Below, one piece after another: positions 45,199 to 53,873 of a stretch of DNA of 64,000 bases; the stretch's first letter is position 1, and each line of letters starts with the position of its first letter. The translations under genes and the position numbers were made by a program. Location of the stretch: assembly GCF_003335085.1 (NCBI RefSeq), contig NZ_QPEJ01000013.1, positions 61,333-125,332 of the forward strand, read 5' to 3'. Origin of the DNA: Polaribacter sp. WD7 (lineage in GTDB: Bacteria; Bacteroidota; Bacteroidia; Flavobacteriales; Flavobacteriaceae). The notes beneath the pieces are model-generated. The model did no database searches. It was not told the origin of the DNA and saw nothing but the letters and a program-made list of their open reading frames with translations.

Positions 45199-46632
45199 TT
45201 ACTTTTTTTTATACAAAGATAATCCAATAAAGGTTAAAAATCCATTTAAAATTAAGACGAAAAAGCCAAAATCAAAACCAAACGAGTTCAAACTATAATA
45301 ACTGATTACAAAAGTTAATATTGGTGCAAGTAAGCAAATGATGGGTACCATTTTATCTTTTACGTTATACTTTGTAAATAAACCAAAAGCATACAAACCT
45401 AACAAAGGCCCATAGGTATATCCTGCAGCTTTAAAAATATTAGCAATTACACTTTCATTAGCAATAAAATATTTAAAAATTAAGATAATAAGGATTAAAA
45501 GAATAGAAAAGCCAACATGAATACGTTTTCTAGTTTTTTCTTGCACATTTTTATCTTTCTTTTTATCAATTTCTAAGATATCTATACTAAAAGATGTGGT
45601 TAAAGAGGTTAATGCAGAGTCTGCACTAGAGTATGCTGCAGCAATTAATCCTAATAAGAAAAACAGTGCTGTAGCTATACCCAAATTACCCTGCGTAGCT
45701 ATAATAGGAAAAAGTTGATCTTTTTGAGCCTCTAATCCATTTTTTAAAGCATAATCTGTAAGTAAAACGCCCAAGGCTAAAAAGAAAAAGTTTACTATTA
45801 CTAGTACTATAGTAAACCAAAACATATTTTTTTGAGCATCTTTTAAGTTCCTACAAGTAAGATTTTTTTGCATCATGTCTTGGTCTAATCCTGTCATTAC
45901 AACTGCTATAAAAGCTCCTGATAAAAATTGTTTCCAAAAGTAATTTCCAGCACTAATATCTTCAAAAAAGAAAATTTTAGCGTGTTTATTATTAGAAATA
46001 TAGGTTACTAAATTTTCAATATTCATTTCATTAGAAATCGTATAAATACAAACACCAACGGCTATTAACATAAATAAAGTTTGCAAAGTATCTGTCCAAA
46101 CTATAGTTTTTATGCCGCCTTTAAAGGTATACAACCAAATCAGTAAAATTGTTATAGAAACAGTTACCCAAAACGGAATACCATAGTTATCAAATAAAAT
46201 GACTTGCAAAACATTAGCAACTAAAAACAATCTAAAAGCGGCTCCAATAGTTCTAGAAAGTAAGAAAAAACTAGCTCCAGTTTTATAAGAATAGTATCCA
46301 AACCTCTCTTCTAAATAGGTATAAATTGATGTTAAGTGCAAACGATAATAAAGCGGTAGTAAAAGTAAACCAATAATAGCATAGCCTACTACATAGCCTA
46401 AAACCATCTGAAAATAGCTCATGCTTTGTGCTTCTACCCAACCAGGAACAGAAATAAATGTAACGCCAGATAAAGAAGCTCCAATCATTCCAAAAGCTAC
46501 TAAATACCAAGGAGATGAATTATTGGCCTTAAAAAAAGTAGTGTTATTTGCAGATTTTCCTGTGAGGTAAGAAATGAAAATTAATACAGAAAAGTATGTA
46601 ACAATTAATAGGATAATATGAAGTGGTTGCAT
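45199..46632 (-). CDS. Sodium:solute symporter (SSS family)
   Basis: The 477-residue protein has about 13 membrane helices of the LeuT-like SSS fold, with FIAVVMTGLDQDMMQKNLTCRNLKDAQ-like features in the middle (around 240-265) and AAAYSSADSALTSLTTSFSIDI (split, about 330-350) carrying the Na2-site serines. The substrate is not deducible; sugars, amino acids or sialic acids are all possible for the family. It leads an operon with pdxH, sixA and ppx and is divergent from recR. It has no attached histidine-kinase domain. Confidence 0.88.
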   Translation of the reverse strand: MQPLHIILLIVTYFSVLIFISYLTGKSANNTTFFKANNSSPWYLVAFGMIGASLSGVTFISVPGWVEAQSMSYFQMVLGYVVGYAIIGLLLLPLYYRLHLTSIYTYLEERFGYYSYKTGASFFLLSRTIGAAFRLFLVANVLQVILFDNYGIPFWVTVSITILLIWLYTFKGGIKTIVWTDTLQTLFMLIAVGVCIYTISNEMNIENLVTYISNNKHAKIFFFEDISAGNYFWKQFLSGAFIAVVMTGLDQDMMQKNLTCRNLKDAQKNMFWFTIVLVIVNFFFLALGVLLTDYALKNGLEAQKDQLFPIIATQGNLGIATALFFLLGLIAAAYSSADSALTSLTTSFSIDILEIDKKKDKNVQEKTRKRIHVGFSILLILIILIFKYFIANESVIANIFKAAGYTYGPLLGLYAFGLFTKYNVKDKMVPIICLLAPILTFVISYYSLNSFGFDFGFFVLILNGFLTFIGLSLYKKK

Positions 46633-46713
46633 TGTAAATTACAAATGTTTAATTGTGAATTACGAATATATGTTTTTCTAGCATCTTTTTAGGATTTGAC
46701 AATTCATAATTCG

Positions 46714-46721
46714 TAATTTTG
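46714..46721 (+). promoter_or_regulatory. Predicted recR -7 element (TAATTTTG)
   Basis: Matches TAnnTTTG, with a TTTG at 46695-46698 upstream (15-bp spacing, short). It ends only 6 bp before the recR ATG, so the message may have almost no leader. Confidence 0.45.
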
Positions 46722-46727
46722 TGGTCT

Positions 46728-47345
46728 ATGGATTTTTCATCAAAACTTTTAGAAAATGCAGTTAATGAGGTGTCTCGTTTACCCGGAATAGGAAAACGAA
46801 CTGCGCTACGTTTGGTGTTACATTTGTTAAAACAACCTTCAGAACATACTCAATATTTATCACAGGCATTGTTACATTTACGAAATGACGTAAAAACTTG
46901 CGAAAAGTGTCATAATATTTCAGACACTGTTTTGTGTGATATTTGTAAAAACCCCAAAAGGAAACCAGAAGTTGTTTGTGTTGTGGAAGATATTAGAGAT
47001 GTTATGGCAATAGAAAGTACTTCTCAGTTTAATGGGTTATACCATGTTTTAGGAGGAAAAATATCTCCCATAGAAGGTATTGGTCCTCAAGATTTAAAAA
47101 TAGAACCTTTGATTCAAAAGGTAGAAAACGGAGAGATAAAAGAACTTATTTTTGCTTTAAGTTCTACCATGGAAGGCGATACAACCAATTTTTATATTTA
47201 TAAACAAATTGAAAAATTTAGAATTATGACATCTACCATTGCTAGAGGAATTTCTGTAGGCGATGAGTTGGAATATGCAGATGAAGTTACCTTAGGAAGA
47301 TCTATTGTTAATAGAATTCCTTTTGAGCAGAGTATAAGGGGTTAG
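46728..47345 (+). CDS. recR: Recombination mediator protein RecR
   Basis: RecR works with RecO (and RecF) to load RecA on gapped DNA. I use the ATG at 46728 because the protein should begin [12 protein letters not shown]. The 205-residue product has a helix-hairpin-helix ([17 protein letters not shown]), a C4 zinc finger ([16 protein letters not shown], about 54-69), a Toprim domain ([15 protein letters not shown] and GRISP-like [12 protein letters not shown]) and the C-terminal Walker-like segment. Its end overlaps by 4 bp the end of the convergent lipoprotein gene. Confidence 0.95.
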   Translation: MDFSSKLLENAVNEVSRLPGIGKRTALRLVLHLLKQPSEHTQYLSQALLHLRNDVKTCEKCHNISDTVLCDICKNPKRKPEVVCVVEDIRDVMAIESTSQFNGLYHVLGGKISPIEGIGPQDLKIEPLIQKVENGEIKELIFALSSTMEGDTTNFYIYKQIEKFRIMTSTIARGISVGDELEYADEVTLGRSIVNRIPFEQSIRG

Positions 47346-47752
47346 ATTTTAGAGTAAGTAATAATCGTCGTTACTTCCTCATTAGTTATAATATCGATAA
47401 TTTCAGTAGTTATTTTGTGAGTTTGATTATTGTTTGAAAATTCGATTTTAAATTCTTCATTTCCAAATTGATAAATAGACTTTCCTAAATTTATCCAGTT
47501 ATACTTTTTTTCAAAATTAACACATTCTCCTTTTATGTCTTTATGGAAATTACTTTCAAAAATAGAATTGTCATTTAAAAATGTTATTGAACTTTTGATG
47601 TTACATTCGTCAGTTAAATAAATTTCTTTATTACCATATAAAATCGATTTTATCTTCCAAGAGCCAACAATTGGATCTAAATCGATATCATTTTCAGAAT
47701 TACATGAAATTAAACCCGAAATTATAATTAATAATAAGATAAACTTTTTCAT
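47342..47752 (-). CDS. Small lipoprotein, lipocalin-like
   Basis: The 136-residue protein begins [17 protein letters not shown] with a lipobox (C17), then [21 protein letters not shown], a WxI strand start often seen in lipocalin-like domains of Bacteroidota lipoproteins. It also has [15 protein letters not shown] and several further strands. It contains three other Cys, two of which (DECNIK and GECVNF) could form a disulfide as in this domain type. Function unknown. It converges on recR and follows the efflux-pump gene by 34 bp. Confidence 0.6.
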   Translation of the reverse strand: MKKFILLLIIISGLISCNSENDIDLDPIVGSWKIKSILYGNKEIYLTDECNIKSSITFLNDNSIFESNFHKDIKGECVNFEKKYNWINLGKSIYQFGNEEFKIEFSNNNQTHKITTEIIDIITNEEVTTIITYSKI

Positions 47753-47786
47753 AAATATTTAAAATATAATGAGGAATAAATAGAAT

Positions 47787-49037
47787 CTAATCCTTCTCTA
47801 TAACTATAGTTTTACTCATTTTAACTTTATGCTTTTTTAAAGAGTAAAAAGCCATAAAAGCACTAATTACCATTAAAATTGCTGCCAATAAAAAAGGAGC
47901 GCCTGCAAATTTAAAAGGGGTATCATCTTTTGTAAAATAGTAGAACATACCTGTCATTAAAGGAGGGCCAACAATAGCAGAAGCACTCATTAAACTGGTA
48001 AGCGTTCCTTGAATTTCTCCTTGTTCTGTTTCTGGTACTTGAATTGATATGACAGCTTGTAAAGCAGGACCAGCTATACCCCCTAAACAATAGGGAATTA
48101 AAAAGACAAACATCATCCAACTGTCTGTAGCAAAAGCAAATAAAAGCATTCCTAAACTGTATAAAAAGAAGCCTACGTAAATACTTTTTTCGTTTCCAAG
48201 CTTTGGATTTATCCATCGTATTAGGACACCCTGAACTATGGCAACGCAAAGGCCAATCATTCCTAGTGAAAGACCCACCATTCTTTCGTCCCAATTAAAT
48301 TTGTACATAGAAAAGTAGCTCCAATTGCTTTGTATTGCATGAGAGGCCACATATAAGATAAACATAGACAAAACCAAACCAAGAAGCTTGGGATATTTTT
48401 TTAAACTCAAAAAACTACCAACAGGGTTTGCTCTTTTAATATCAAAACTCCTTCTTTTTTCTTCGGATAAGGATTCAGGAAGGATAAAATAACCGTACAA
48501 GAAATTTACAAAACATAAAATTGCAGTTGCATAAAACGGAACTCTAGCTCCGTATTGTCCTAATAAACCTCCAATAACAGGACCAATGATAAAACCTAAA
48601 CCAAATGCGGCACCTATCATTCCAAAGTTTTTAGCTCTGTTTTCAGGGGTGCTAATGTCTGCAATATAGGCAGATGCAGTAGTTATGCTTGCACCTGTGA
48701 TTCCTGCAATTACTCTTCCAATAAACAACCAAGTAATGGTTGGTGCTAATGCTAGTAAAATGTAATCTAAAGTAAAACCTAATAGAGAGATTAAAATTAC
48801 AGGTCTTCGTCCAAATTGGTCACTTAGATTCCCTATAAGAGGTGCGAAAATAAATTGAGTAATAGCGTAAGCAAATGTTAACCAACCACCAACTTTAGCC
48901 GCTTCACTTATATCACCTTGAATTAGTTCTTCAATTAATCCTGGAATTACAGGAATAATAATTCCCCATCCAATCACATCAATAAGCATTGTGATAAAGA
49001 TGAATCCTAAAGCAGCTTGCTTTCTATTTTTTTTCAT
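47787..49037 (-). CDS. Tet(A)-like major facilitator efflux transporter
   Basis: The 416-residue protein has 12 membrane helices and the MFS motif [13 protein letters not shown] (about 68-79) between helices 2 and 3, plus motif C-like [16 protein letters not shown] (about 145-160) of the drug:H+ antiporter-1 family. The sequence is close in layout to tetracycline pumps (TCR/Tet), with an extended start [23 protein letters not shown]. Actual substrate is not proven; no TetR-type regulator is adjacent. Confidence 0.85.
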   Translation of the reverse strand: MKKNRKQAALGFIFITMLIDVIGWGIIIPVIPGLIEELIQGDISEAAKVGGWLTFAYAITQFIFAPLIGNLSDQFGRRPVILISLLGFTLDYILLALAPTITWLFIGRVIAGITGASITTASAYIADISTPENRAKNFGMIGAAFGLGFIIGPVIGGLLGQYGARVPFYATAILCFVNFLYGYFILPESLSEEKRRSFDIKRANPVGSFLSLKKYPKLLGLVLSMFILYVASHAIQSNWSYFSMYKFNWDERMVGLSLGMIGLCVAIVQGVLIRWINPKLGNEKSIYVGFFLYSLGMLLFAFATDSWMMFVFLIPYCLGGIAGPALQAVISIQVPETEQGEIQGTLTSLMSASAIVGPPLMTGMFYYFTKDDTPFKFAGAPFLLAAILMVISAFMAFYSLKKHKVKMSKTIVIEKD

Positions 49038-49077
49038 AGGTTAGTTTGCAAAGCCAAAGAAAAGAATAATTATGCAA

Positions 49078-49677
49078 TTATTGGTTTTCTGTAATAGATT
49101 TGTCAGAATTTTCTAGAACTTCTTTTTCAGCTTTTTCCCAAGACTTTTTTTCTCTAATCTTTTTGTATAAACGAATTCCTAACATTAATAAAATACCAAA
49201 AAGAATGATGCCTACAACTCCCCAAATCCAATTGATAGCACTTTTTAGCGTTACTAAAAATACGGCTGCAAATAAAATAATAGTAGAAATTTCATTCCAA
49301 ATTCTTAGTTGTAAAGGAGAATATTTAATAATATCATTTTGCAATTGTTTGTAAATTCTTTGACAAGAGTAGTGATAAAAATAGAGTGCCAAAACAAATG
49401 CTAGTTTAACATGCATCCAAGGTTCAGAGAGGTAATAGGGGTTTTTATAAAGCATCCAAAAAGCAAAAAAACTAGCCAATATAGCAGAAGGCCATGTAAT
49501 GATATACCACAATCGTTTACTCATTAATTTAAACTGCGTTTGTAATATTTTTTTATCTGGTTGAGGTTTTTTTTCTGCCTCTATGTGATAAATAAACAAA
49601 CGAACAATATAAAATAAACCTGCAAACCAAGTAACAACAAAAATAATGTGTAGTGCTTTTACGTATAAAAAATCCAT
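49078..49677 (-). CDS. hemJ: Protoporphyrinogen IX oxidase HemJ (CopD-like)
   Basis: HemJ oxidises protoporphyrinogen to protoporphyrin at the inner membrane. The 199-residue protein has four or five membrane helices, an N-terminal His in KALHIIFVVTWFAGLFYIVRLFIYH and MSKRLWYIITWPSAI, and PWMHVKLAFVLALYFYHY, all characteristic of HemJ/UPF0093. A charged tail (about 165-199) extends beyond the usual end. Adjacent hemH, 23 bp upstream, performs the next step in haem synthesis. Confidence 0.9.
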   Translation of the reverse strand: MDFLYVKALHIIFVVTWFAGLFYIVRLFIYHIEAEKKPQPDKKILQTQFKLMSKRLWYIITWPSAILASFFAFWMLYKNPYYLSEPWMHVKLAFVLALYFYHYSCQRIYKQLQNDIIKYSPLQLRIWNEISTIILFAAVFLVTLKSAINWIWGVVGIILFGILLMLGIRLYKKIREKKSWEKAEKEVLENSDKSITENQ

Positions 49678-49700
49678 AGCTTAAAGTTACAAAAACAATA

Positions 49701-50732
49701 TTAAATTATGTGATTTTGCCAATTTTTAATCCAAGTAGTCATAACGTCTACCCAATCATCATTGTCATTTATACAAGGCACTGCATAAAAAGATTTACCC
49801 CCAGCTTCTATAAACTCTTCTTTTCCTTCCATACCTATTTCTTCTAATGTTTCTAAACAATCAGAAACAAAAGCCGGAGTTACTACAGCTAAATTTTCAA
49901 CACCTTCTACTGCAAATTTTTCTATAGTTTTATCTGTATAGGGTTGCAACCATGGGTCGCTACCAAGTCTAGATTGAAATGTAGTAAAATATTGTTCTGG
50001 TTTTAAATTTAAATATTCTACTACTTGCCTTGTTGTTTCATAACACTGGTGTTTGTAGCAAAATTGATGTGCTGGAGAAGTGTTTTGACAACATTGAAAA
50101 GTTTGATCTGAAGGATTACAGTGGCTTTTTGTAATGTCTGATTTTCTTATATGACGTTCTGGAACACCATGATAAGAAAACATAATTTTATCCCATTTTT
50201 TATCTGATAAATAACGCTGAATACTATCTCCTAAAACTTTGATGTATTCTTTTTTATTATAAAATGAAGGAATGTAAGTGTATTTCATTTCAGGAAAAAA
50301 CTCTTTTCTAAGTTCTTCTGCCAATACTAAAATAGTTTCAGTAGTAGCCATTGCGTACTGAGGATAAAGAGGAGCTAGCAATACTTCTGTTACACCTTTG
50401 CCTTTAAGTTCTTCTAAACCGTCTTTTATAGAAGGATTACCATAACGCATTGCCAGAGCAATAGGAATATCTGTTTTTTGTTGAATTTTTTCTTGTAATT
50501 TTTCTGAAAGTACAATCAATGGAGAACCTTCATCCCACCAAATTTTTTGATACGCTTTTGCAGATTTTTTTGGTCTTGTGTTTAATATAATTCCTTTTAC
50601 TAAAAAAGACCTAAGTAAATATGGGACGTCAATTACACGTTCATCCATTAAAAATTCACCTAAATAATTTTTTACGTCTTTTGTAGCGGTACTATCTGGT
50701 GATCCTAAATTTATCAATAAAACTCCTTTCAT
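49701..50732 (-). CDS. hemH: Ferrochelatase
   Basis: HemH inserts ferrous iron into protoporphyrin IX. The 343-residue protein shows LINLGSPDS (about 5-13), MRYGNPSIKDGLEEL, LYPQYAMATTE, the catalytic-His motif SYHGVPERHIRKSD (about 185-198), FQSRLGSDPWLQPYT and PAFVSDCLETLEEIG. There is a Cys-rich stretch (QCCQNTSPAHQFCYKHQC, about 218-235), which may hold an iron-sulfur cluster as in some bacterial ferrochelatases; this is inferred. It pairs with hemJ. Confidence 0.96.
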   Translation of the reverse strand: MKGVLLINLGSPDSTATKDVKNYLGEFLMDERVIDVPYLLRSFLVKGIILNTRPKKSAKAYQKIWWDEGSPLIVLSEKLQEKIQQKTDIPIALAMRYGNPSIKDGLEELKGKGVTEVLLAPLYPQYAMATTETILVLAEELRKEFFPEMKYTYIPSFYNKKEYIKVLGDSIQRYLSDKKWDKIMFSYHGVPERHIRKSDITKSHCNPSDQTFQCCQNTSPAHQFCYKHQCYETTRQVVEYLNLKPEQYFTTFQSRLGSDPWLQPYTDKTIEKFAVEGVENLAVVTPAFVSDCLETLEEIGMEGKEEFIEAGGKSFYAVPCINDNDDWVDVMTTWIKNWQNHII

Positions 50733-50811
50733 GTTGTCAATTCTTAGCTTCTATAAAGAAGGTTTTTTACAGTTGTTATTTATGTTATTACTGATGTTTT
50801 TAATACTATTT

Positions 50812-51315
50812 TTATCTTCTAAGTTGGTTTGTAGCTTCGTAAAGCGTTATAGCTAAACTATGAATCACATTCATAGATGAATTTCTACCATACATGGGTA
50901 TCGCAATAGTATTGTCTAATAGTTCTATGTTTTCTATTCCATCTCTTTCACTACCCAAAAGTAAGACGATTTTTTCATGATTTTTGAAATTAAAATCTTG
51001 AATTTCGATGCTTTTATCAGTAATTTCTATACCAATAATAGTATTTCCTTCAGCTTTTAATTGCTTTATCAATTGTTCAAAATTGCTATAAAAATCATGA
51101 GTTATTTGGGCAATTGTATTTCTAGCGGTTTTTACAACTTTTCTATTTTCTAAAGAAGGAGAGTTTTTATGAAAATAAATTTTTTCTACACCAAAACTCT
51201 CAGAAATTCTAAAACACATGCCAATATTTTCTGGTGTCCTTATCGCATCACAAACAATTGTAATAGGAAATTGTTTTTGTTGATTTTTAATATCGTAGTG
51301 AGTAAGTTGTTTCAA
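50812..51315 (-). CDS. SpoU/TrmH-family RNA 2'-O-methyltransferase
   Basis: The 167-residue protein is a bare SPOUT domain: PITIVCDAIRTPENIGMCFRIS-type motif 1 (split, about 17-38), motif 2 IVLLLGSERDGIENIEL (about 117-133) and motif 3 IPMYGRNSSMNVIHSLAITLYE (about 140-161), the knotted SAM site. The target could be tRNA or rRNA and cannot be told apart. The start is a TTG at 51315; no ATG precedes the conserved region. It is the last gene of the dapF-GNAT-mltG operon (17 bp after mltG). Confidence 0.87.
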   Translation of the reverse strand: MKQLTHYDIKNQQKQFPITIVCDAIRTPENIGMCFRISESFGVEKIYFHKNSPSLENRKVVKTARNTIAQITHDFYSNFEQLIKQLKAEGNTIIGIEITDKSIEIQDFNFKNHEKIVLLLGSERDGIENIELLDNTIAIPMYGRNSSMNVIHSLAITLYEATNQLRR

Positions 51316-51332
51316 AATGTATAGTGACTTAA

Positions 51333-52358
51333 CTATCGTTTAATGCTATTTTTATTTAACCAACGTTGGTACTGGGTTGCATTTTTATTATGCTGCGTTA
51401 ACGTTTTTGCAAACTTATGATAACCAATCTTATCTGCGTCTGCACACATATAATAATAGTTATGTTTTGCAGGGTTTAAAACAGCATCTATAGCAGAAAT
51501 ATCTGGCATAGCTATTAGTGTAGGGGGTAAGCCTCTTTTTTTATAGGTGTTGTAAGGAGAGTTGATTTCTAAATCTATGAGTAAAACTCTTTTTACCTCG
51601 TAATCTTGACCTTTTACTTGTTTTACGCAATAAATTACTGTAGGATCTGCTTGCAGGGGAATCCCTTTTTTTAAACGGTTTAAATACAAACCCGCAACAA
51701 TTGGTCTTTCTGTTTTTTTTGTTGTTTCTTTGTGTACTATAGATGCTAGCGTAATAACTTCATCTTTAGTCATATTTAAATTTTTAGCTTTTTGAAGTCT
51801 ATCTGCATTCCAAAATCGATGATATTCTGATAGCATTTTAGCTCTAAATTTTTCAGCAGAAACAGTCCAGTATAATTCATATGTATTCGGAATAAAAATT
51901 TGCAGTACAGATTTTTCGGTAAGTTTATTTTTAGATAAAAATTCTTGATCAGTAAATGCAGTCATTAAAGAAATAGAATCTACAGCAAGTTGTTGCGCAA
52001 TTCTGCCCGCAAATTTTTCTAACGTATCTTGATTATTAAATGATAGTTTTAAAGGAGTTTGCCAACCACTTCTAAGCATATTAATTAAGTCATTGTTAGA
52101 CATTCCTTTTTTTAAAACATATCTGCCTGCTTTTGGTTTAGAGACATTTTTTTTGGCAGCAACCCAAAGAAATGTATTGGGTTTATTTGAAAAAGGAGTG
52201 ATTTTATTTTGTACATCAACCAAACTATCTGAAGTAGTAACATATAAAATAGTTGTTTCTGTAATGGCCGAACCAAAAATTTTTTGATAATAATTGTAAC
52301 CAAGAATAGTTGCAAGAATAATAAAAAAGCCTAAAATGTAAATTGTTTTTTTACCCAA
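51333..52358 (-). CDS. mltG: Endolytic transglycosylase MltG
   Basis: MltG cuts nascent glycan strands at the inner membrane. The 341-residue protein has one N-terminal membrane helix (about 5-21), a LysM-like segment and the YceG core with IFIPNTYELYWTVSAEKF (about 155-172) and the catalytic Glu E211 in ASIVHKETTKKTERPIVAGLY, plus QADPTVIYC and SPYNTYKKRGLPPTLI near 280. The start is TTG at 52358. It follows the GNAT gene by 27 bp. Confidence 0.92.
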   Translation of the reverse strand: MGKKTIYILGFFIILATILGYNYYQKIFGSAITETTILYVTTSDSLVDVQNKITPFSNKPNTFLWVAAKKNVSKPKAGRYVLKKGMSNNDLINMLRSGWQTPLKLSFNNQDTLEKFAGRIAQQLAVDSISLMTAFTDQEFLSKNKLTEKSVLQIFIPNTYELYWTVSAEKFRAKMLSEYHRFWNADRLQKAKNLNMTKDEVITLASIVHKETTKKTERPIVAGLYLNRLKKGIPLQADPTVIYCVKQVKGQDYEVKRVLLIDLEINSPYNTYKKRGLPPTLIAMPDISAIDAVLNPAKHNYYYMCADADKIGYHKFAKTLTQHNKNATQYQRWLNKNSIKR

Positions 52359-52385
52359 TGAAATCAGTTTTAAAGAATAACAAAA

Positions 52386-52907
52386 TTAAGGTTTTATCAA
52401 TTGATATAAAATTTCATCTTTAAATTTACCTTTAGATAAAATCCAATCTTTTTTAATGCCTATTTTTTGAAAGTTGTGTTTTGTAAAAAGAGAAATACTA
52501 CTAAGGTTATCTGTGGTAATATTAGCATACAATTGATGTAAATTTAATTGATAAAAACAGTAATTAATCAAAACAGATAGAACTTCTGAAGCAAAACCTT
52601 TTTGTTGAAAATTGGGGTGAATTAGAATTCCTATTCCTGCTCTTAAATGTTGTGGATTATAATCAAAAAGATCTATCATTCCAATTTTTTCTGAAGTATC
52701 TTTTTTCTCAATCATCAAGCGCAATTGTTTGGCTTCATAAATATCTAGATGAGAATGCTCTATATATTGCTTTAAAATGAATTTAGAAAAAGGAGTTTGT
52801 GTATGACTAACTTCCCAAAACGATTCGTTATTTTCTATATCATATAAAAAACCTAAATCTTCGGGTTCAAGTGCACGCAAACTAATTTTTTCTCCGCTTA
52901 ATTTCAT
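52386..52907 (-). CDS. GNAT-family N-acetyltransferase
   Basis: From the ATG at 52907 the 173-residue protein has a single acetyltransferase domain of the RimJ/RimL type: LRALEPEDLGFLYDIENN, IGMIDLFDYNPQHLRAGIGILI, and the acetyl-CoA binding HPNFQQKGFASEVLSVLINY (about 97-116), followed by LYANITTDNLSSISLFTKHNFQKIG. Its substrate is unknown. It sits between dapF and mltG, an arrangement that I recall as recurrent in flavobacteria; a role in cell-wall or ribosome modification is only a guess. Confidence 0.83.
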   Translation of the reverse strand: MKLSGEKISLRALEPEDLGFLYDIENNESFWEVSHTQTPFSKFILKQYIEHSHLDIYEAKQLRLMIEKKDTSEKIGMIDLFDYNPQHLRAGIGILIHPNFQQKGFASEVLSVLINYCFYQLNLHQLYANITTDNLSSISLFTKHNFQKIGIKKDWILSKGKFKDEILYQLIKP

Positions 52908-52971
52908 CAATTATTTTTAAACAATCTTAAGTATCTTTTTACAAAAGATACAAAGTGCTGTAACCTTACGG

Positions 52972-53742
52972 TTAAATTTCAATTCGTCCTTCAAAAACAA
53001 ATTTTGCAGGTCCTTTTAAAAAGACATTTGTATATTTTCCATCATTTTCAGTAAAAGAAACGGCTAAATGACCACCTTCTACTGGTAAAGATATAGAATT
53101 GCTTTTGGTTTTTAGTGTTTTATGCATTGCAATGGCAACAGCGGTAACACCTGTACCGCAAGCTAACGTTTCGTTTTCAACACCTTTTTCATAAGTACGT
53201 ACTCTAAACGTTTCTTCATCTATTTGTTGCACAAAATTGACATTACTACCTGGATCGTCATAAGAGTACCTAATTTGTTTTCCAGTTTCAAATACAGGAA
53301 AGGTATCTAAATTGTCAACCAATTCTACATGATGTTGTGTTCCAGTATAAGCAAAAACTGCATCTTTTTTCATGGTAATTTCTTCAACATCAATCATTTT
53401 TAGACTAACAATACCCTTGTTAATTTCTGCATAATGAGAACCATCAACAGCTAAAAAGTCAGTTTTATCAACTATAATATCCAATTTTTTTGCAAAAGCA
53501 ACAGCACAACGTCCGCCATTTCCGCAGAATGTTTGACTGCCGTCGGCATTAAAATAAATCATTTCAAAATCATATTCGTGATGATTTTCTATAAGTATTA
53601 CGCCATCTGCACCAACACCAAAATGTCTGTCACACAAATGTGAAATTATGTCAGTATTCTGTTTTGGAAAGGTTTTTGTTCTGTTGTCTATCATCACAAA
53701 ATCGTTTCCAGTTCCTTGGTATTTGTAAAAAACTAAATTCAT
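52972..53742 (-). CDS. dapF: Diaminopimelate epimerase
   Basis: DapF converts LL- to meso-diaminopimelate for lysine and peptidoglycan. The 256-residue protein has the two catalytic cysteines C73 (FCGNGGRCA) and C195 (ETLACGTGVT), the N-terminal YQGTGNDFVMIDN and RHFGVGADGVILI, and GSNVNFVQ. It leads an operon dapF, GNAT, mltG and SpoU methyltransferase. The predicted -7 element is only a few bases before the ATG. Confidence 0.96.
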   Translation of the reverse strand: MNLVFYKYQGTGNDFVMIDNRTKTFPKQNTDIISHLCDRHFGVGADGVILIENHHEYDFEMIYFNADGSQTFCGNGGRCAVAFAKKLDIIVDKTDFLAVDGSHYAEINKGIVSLKMIDVEEITMKKDAVFAYTGTQHHVELVDNLDTFPVFETGKQIRYSYDDPGSNVNFVQQIDEETFRVRTYEKGVENETLACGTGVTAVAIAMHKTLKTKSNSISLPVEGGHLAVSFTENDGKYTNVFLKGPAKFVFEGRIEI

Positions 53743-53746
53743 GAAA

Positions 53747-53754
53747 CAAAGGTA
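53747..53754 (-). promoter_or_regulatory. Predicted dapF -7 element (TACCTTTG)
   Basis: Exact TAnnTTTG match on the minus strand, 4 bp before the dapF start codon, with TTTG at 53771-53774 as a possible -33 (16-bp spacing). The mRNA would be leaderless or nearly so. Confidence 0.45.
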
Positions 53755-53780
53755 ACGATTTTTGATCTCACAAAAGGCTT

Positions 53781-53839
53781 GTTAATACTCGGTTAAAATC
53801 CGTTAAAACAAGTTAAACATATTTTTTTAAAATGTTAAA
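53781..53839 (+). promoter_or_regulatory. Helically phased GTTAAA boxes upstream of htrA
   Basis: GTTAAT at 53781 is followed by GTTAAA at 53792, 53802, 53812 and 53834, spaced 11, 10, 10 and 22 bp, all in the same orientation. This is the pattern of direct repeats bound by OmpR/PhoB-type response regulators such as CpxR (GTAAA repeats). The last box ends just before the -7 element at 53844, so an activator is the simplest reading. Confidence 0.5.
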
Positions 53840-53843
53840 ATTA

Positions 53844-53851
53844 TATATTTG
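53844..53851 (+). promoter_or_regulatory. Predicted htrA -7 element (TATATTTG)
   Basis: Exact TAnnTTTG match, 22 bp before the ATG of the protease gene; no standard -33 TTTG at the right distance, which fits an activated promoter. Confidence 0.5.
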
Positions 53852-53873
53852 GTAATATTAAAAATTTAAAATT

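Noticed and set aside
46658..46718. Inverted repeat AATTACGAAT (46658-46667) / ATTCGTAATT (46709-46718) before recR
   Set aside because: Only 10 bp per arm in very AT-rich sequence; could be an operator but chance is as likely.
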